A DNA stretch of 64,000 bases from contig JAGBOF010000021.1 in the NCBI GenBank assembly GCA_017633985.1, positions 29,897 through 93,896 of the forward strand, written 5' to 3'. Positions 62,720-64,000 of the stretch are shown in pieces. The DNA comes from Bacteroidales bacterium. Its GTDB lineage: Bacteria > Bacteroidota > Bacteroidia > Bacteroidales > P3. Under the pieces are notes generated by a model. The model was not told the origin of the DNA, did not search any database, and was given only the letters and a program-made list of their open reading frames with translations. Positions within the stretch are counted from its first letter, which is position 1; every line of letters starts with the position of its first letter. The translations under genes and the position numbers were made by a program.

Positions 62720-64000
62720 ATGGCTGACAAATTAAGTATGAAAAGTGCCAAGAATGCCAACGTAAAAGGCGTAGGTAATGCCAATGTAAAAGGTGTCGCT
62801 GACACCAATTCTGCTGCAAACAGCAACATCCGTCAGGAACTTAAAGGCAGCGTTAAAGGCACTAATGAAAAGATTGTCAAGGTTTTAACTAATAGCGCCA
62901 ATGCCAAAGTAAAAGGCGTCGCTGACGCTGACAAAAGTGCCAAGAATGGTAACGTAAAAAGTGCAGGTAATGCCAATGTAAAAGGTGCTGATGGCACTGT
63001 TGGTGGCAGTGTAAAAGGTGTCGGTGACACCGCTGACACTACGTTTGATAGGGAAAAGAATGCGTTGGAACTTATTTCGCAGGCGAACGAAAAAATACCG
63101 TTTTTGGTCGAAAACCTTTTGCCGAAAATCGGTTTGGCGGCGCTGATCGGCGGTTCGGACGGCGGAAAAAGCAGTATGTTGCGCCAATTGGGACTCGCAA
63201 TCGTCACAGGCACAGACTTTTTAGGCTGGAAAACCGAGGGCGAAAGGAAATCCGTCGTCTACCTGTCGACCGAAGACGATGCCACCGCCATCTCCTCGCT
63301 TTTGAAAATGCAGATAGAGGAACTTTACAGCCTGCAAAACTATGATTTTCAGAACTTTGAACTGCAAAAAGAAAGCGACGGAACCATCCACGGCATTCTG
63401 GAGAGCATATCCCGTCTGCATTTTTACTTCAACGTCGATTATTTTATGCATAACATTCAGGAAGTCATTGATTTGCACCGCCCCGATCTGATAATCATCG
63501 ACGCTTTCGGCGACATCTACCAGTCCGAACTCTACGAGACCAACAAAGTGCGTAACTTTCTCAATGTGTTTCAGCAACTTGCGATTGAAAACGAGCTTTG
63601 CGTGATGTTCCTCCACCACGTGGGCAAACGGACTGAAGATTTGGCGCCGAGCAAGAATAATGCCCTTGGTTCACAGGGATTTGAGGCGAAGATGCGCCTT
63701 GTTGTCGAGCTCAAAACGGACAAAGCCCAGCCGCAAAAAAAATATTTCTGCATCGTCAAAGGCAATTACCTGCCGCCCGACAAGAAGAAATACGGACACA
63801 ATCTGTTGTTTTCCAACTCGTTGACGTTCACCAATACGAACCAATTGACGCCGTTTGAGAACATTTCAAGAGCAGGCAGCGATTTAAGCGAACAGGAACG
63901 TGACTACAACGACATCATGCAATTACGCGACGAAGGATTTACGTACAAAGAAATCGGCAGTAAATTCGGCTTAAGCGAAGCAGGCGTCAGAAGCCGTGTA
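62720..64000 (+). CDS. RepA/DnaB-like AAA ATPase with repetitive N-terminus, cut by window edge
   Basis: 427 residues are visible and the frame is open at base 64000. Residues ~5-115 are a low-complexity repeat of NxNVKGV-like words (SAKNANVKGVGNANVKG and variants such as KVKGVADAD). The ATPase domain follows: Walker A IGGSDGGKSSMLRQ (about 140), VYLSTEDDA, Walker B PDLIIIDAFGD (about 255) and the sensor-like MFLHHVGKR, as in RecA-fold proteins of the AAA_25/RepA type. The last residues (FTYKEIGSKFGLSEAGVRSRV) form a helix-turn-helix like sigma region 4. Such proteins occur in Bacteroidetes mobile elements. The gene looks more GC-rich than the window average. Confidence 0.85.
   Translation, partial: MADKLSMKSAKNANVKGVGNANVKGVADTNSAANSNIRQELKGSVKGTNEKIVKVLTNSANAKVKGVADADKSAKNGNVKSAGNANVKGADGTVGGSVKGVGDTADTTFDREKNALELISQANEKIPFLVENLLPKIGLAALIGGSDGGKSSMLRQLGLAIVTGTDFLGWKTEGERKSVVYLSTEDDATAISSLLKMQIEELYSLQNYDFQNFELQKESDGTIHGILESISRLHFYFNVDYFMHNIQEVIDLHRPDLIIIDAFGDIYQSELYETNKVRNFLNVFQQLAIENELCVMFLHHVGKRTEDLAPSKNNALGSQGFEAKMRLVVELKTDKAQPQKKYFCIVKGNYLPPDKKKYGHNLLFSNSLTFTNTNQLTPFENISRAGSDLSEQERDYNDIMQLRDEGFTYKEIGSKFGLSEAGVRSRV

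Overview
The window looks like a chromosomal segment of a Bacteroidales-type bacterium. It is AT-rich, and its promoters carry the Bacteroidetes -7 element TAnnTTTG, several with a TTG or TTTG box about 19-21 bp upstream. Purine-rich ribosome binding sites are mostly absent. Five exported proteins end in type IX secretion sorting domains (the PNPA motif followed by a LGQ/MGQ-V-Y-S region). It also carries Bacteroidetes families such as HmuY-type lipoproteins, HU-CCDC81/SPOR proteins, PepSY-like proteins, OstA-like proteins and a TonB receptor with a carboxypeptidase-regulatory-like N-terminus. Neither species nor genus can be fixed from the sequence alone.

Layout. 1-1480: argS, cut by the window edge. 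1848-8570: five tandem paralogous secreted proteins with type IX sorting domains. 9047-19000: lysine/methionine/threonine metabolism (dapD, asd, and a metY-metX-hom operon behind a structured leader), mixed with dnaB, an unusual exported protein and a PagL-like lipid A deacylase. 19272-26930: a ClC channel, an AP endonuclease, an OmpA-like lipoprotein, a TM2 protein, hemW and a histidine kinase. 27024-35208: dapA, fba, pyrG and a four-gene operon (deoxynucleoside kinase, kdsB, HU/SPOR protein, M16 peptidase). 35454-39931: a heme-uptake operon (PepSY membrane protein, HmuY-like lipoprotein, TonB receptor). 40145-46055: purA, PepSY-like, OstA-like, grpE, dnaJ. 46281-46691: three tRNAs. 47095-54169: yigZ-like, sufS, an overlooked 39-residue membrane ORF, lon, rpmE, and a DUF349 protein. 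54345-61302: hutI, ribD, prmC, tRNA-Ser, rsmG, and an S9 peptidase. 61419-64000: an unrecognised gene, a hairpin-rich non-coding stretch, a small protein and an AAA ATPase of the RepA/DnaB-like type that runs off the end. This last part may be the edge of an integrated element.

The most striking structure is not a gene. Nine intergenic spacers hold short arrays of 21-bp imperfect palindromes. Unit centres are exactly 21 bp apart (two DNA helical turns) and most arrays have four units (84 bp). Units carry either an AAAACGGCGTTTT-like or an AATCnnGCnGATT-like core. The same arrays, in the same 21-bp phase, occur inside two genes, grpE and the DUF349 gene. There 21 bp equals seven codons, so each array becomes a heptapeptide repeat (ENNQAEK, ADQENNT). 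Weaker two-unit versions sit in the yigZ-like gene and at the DUF349 3' end. A second, GC-armed repeat complex with 21/22-bp periodicity lies between metY and the ClC gene. The arrays lie in divergent, convergent and co-directional spacers, so they are not simply terminators. I regard this as the best candidate for an undescribed system in the window.
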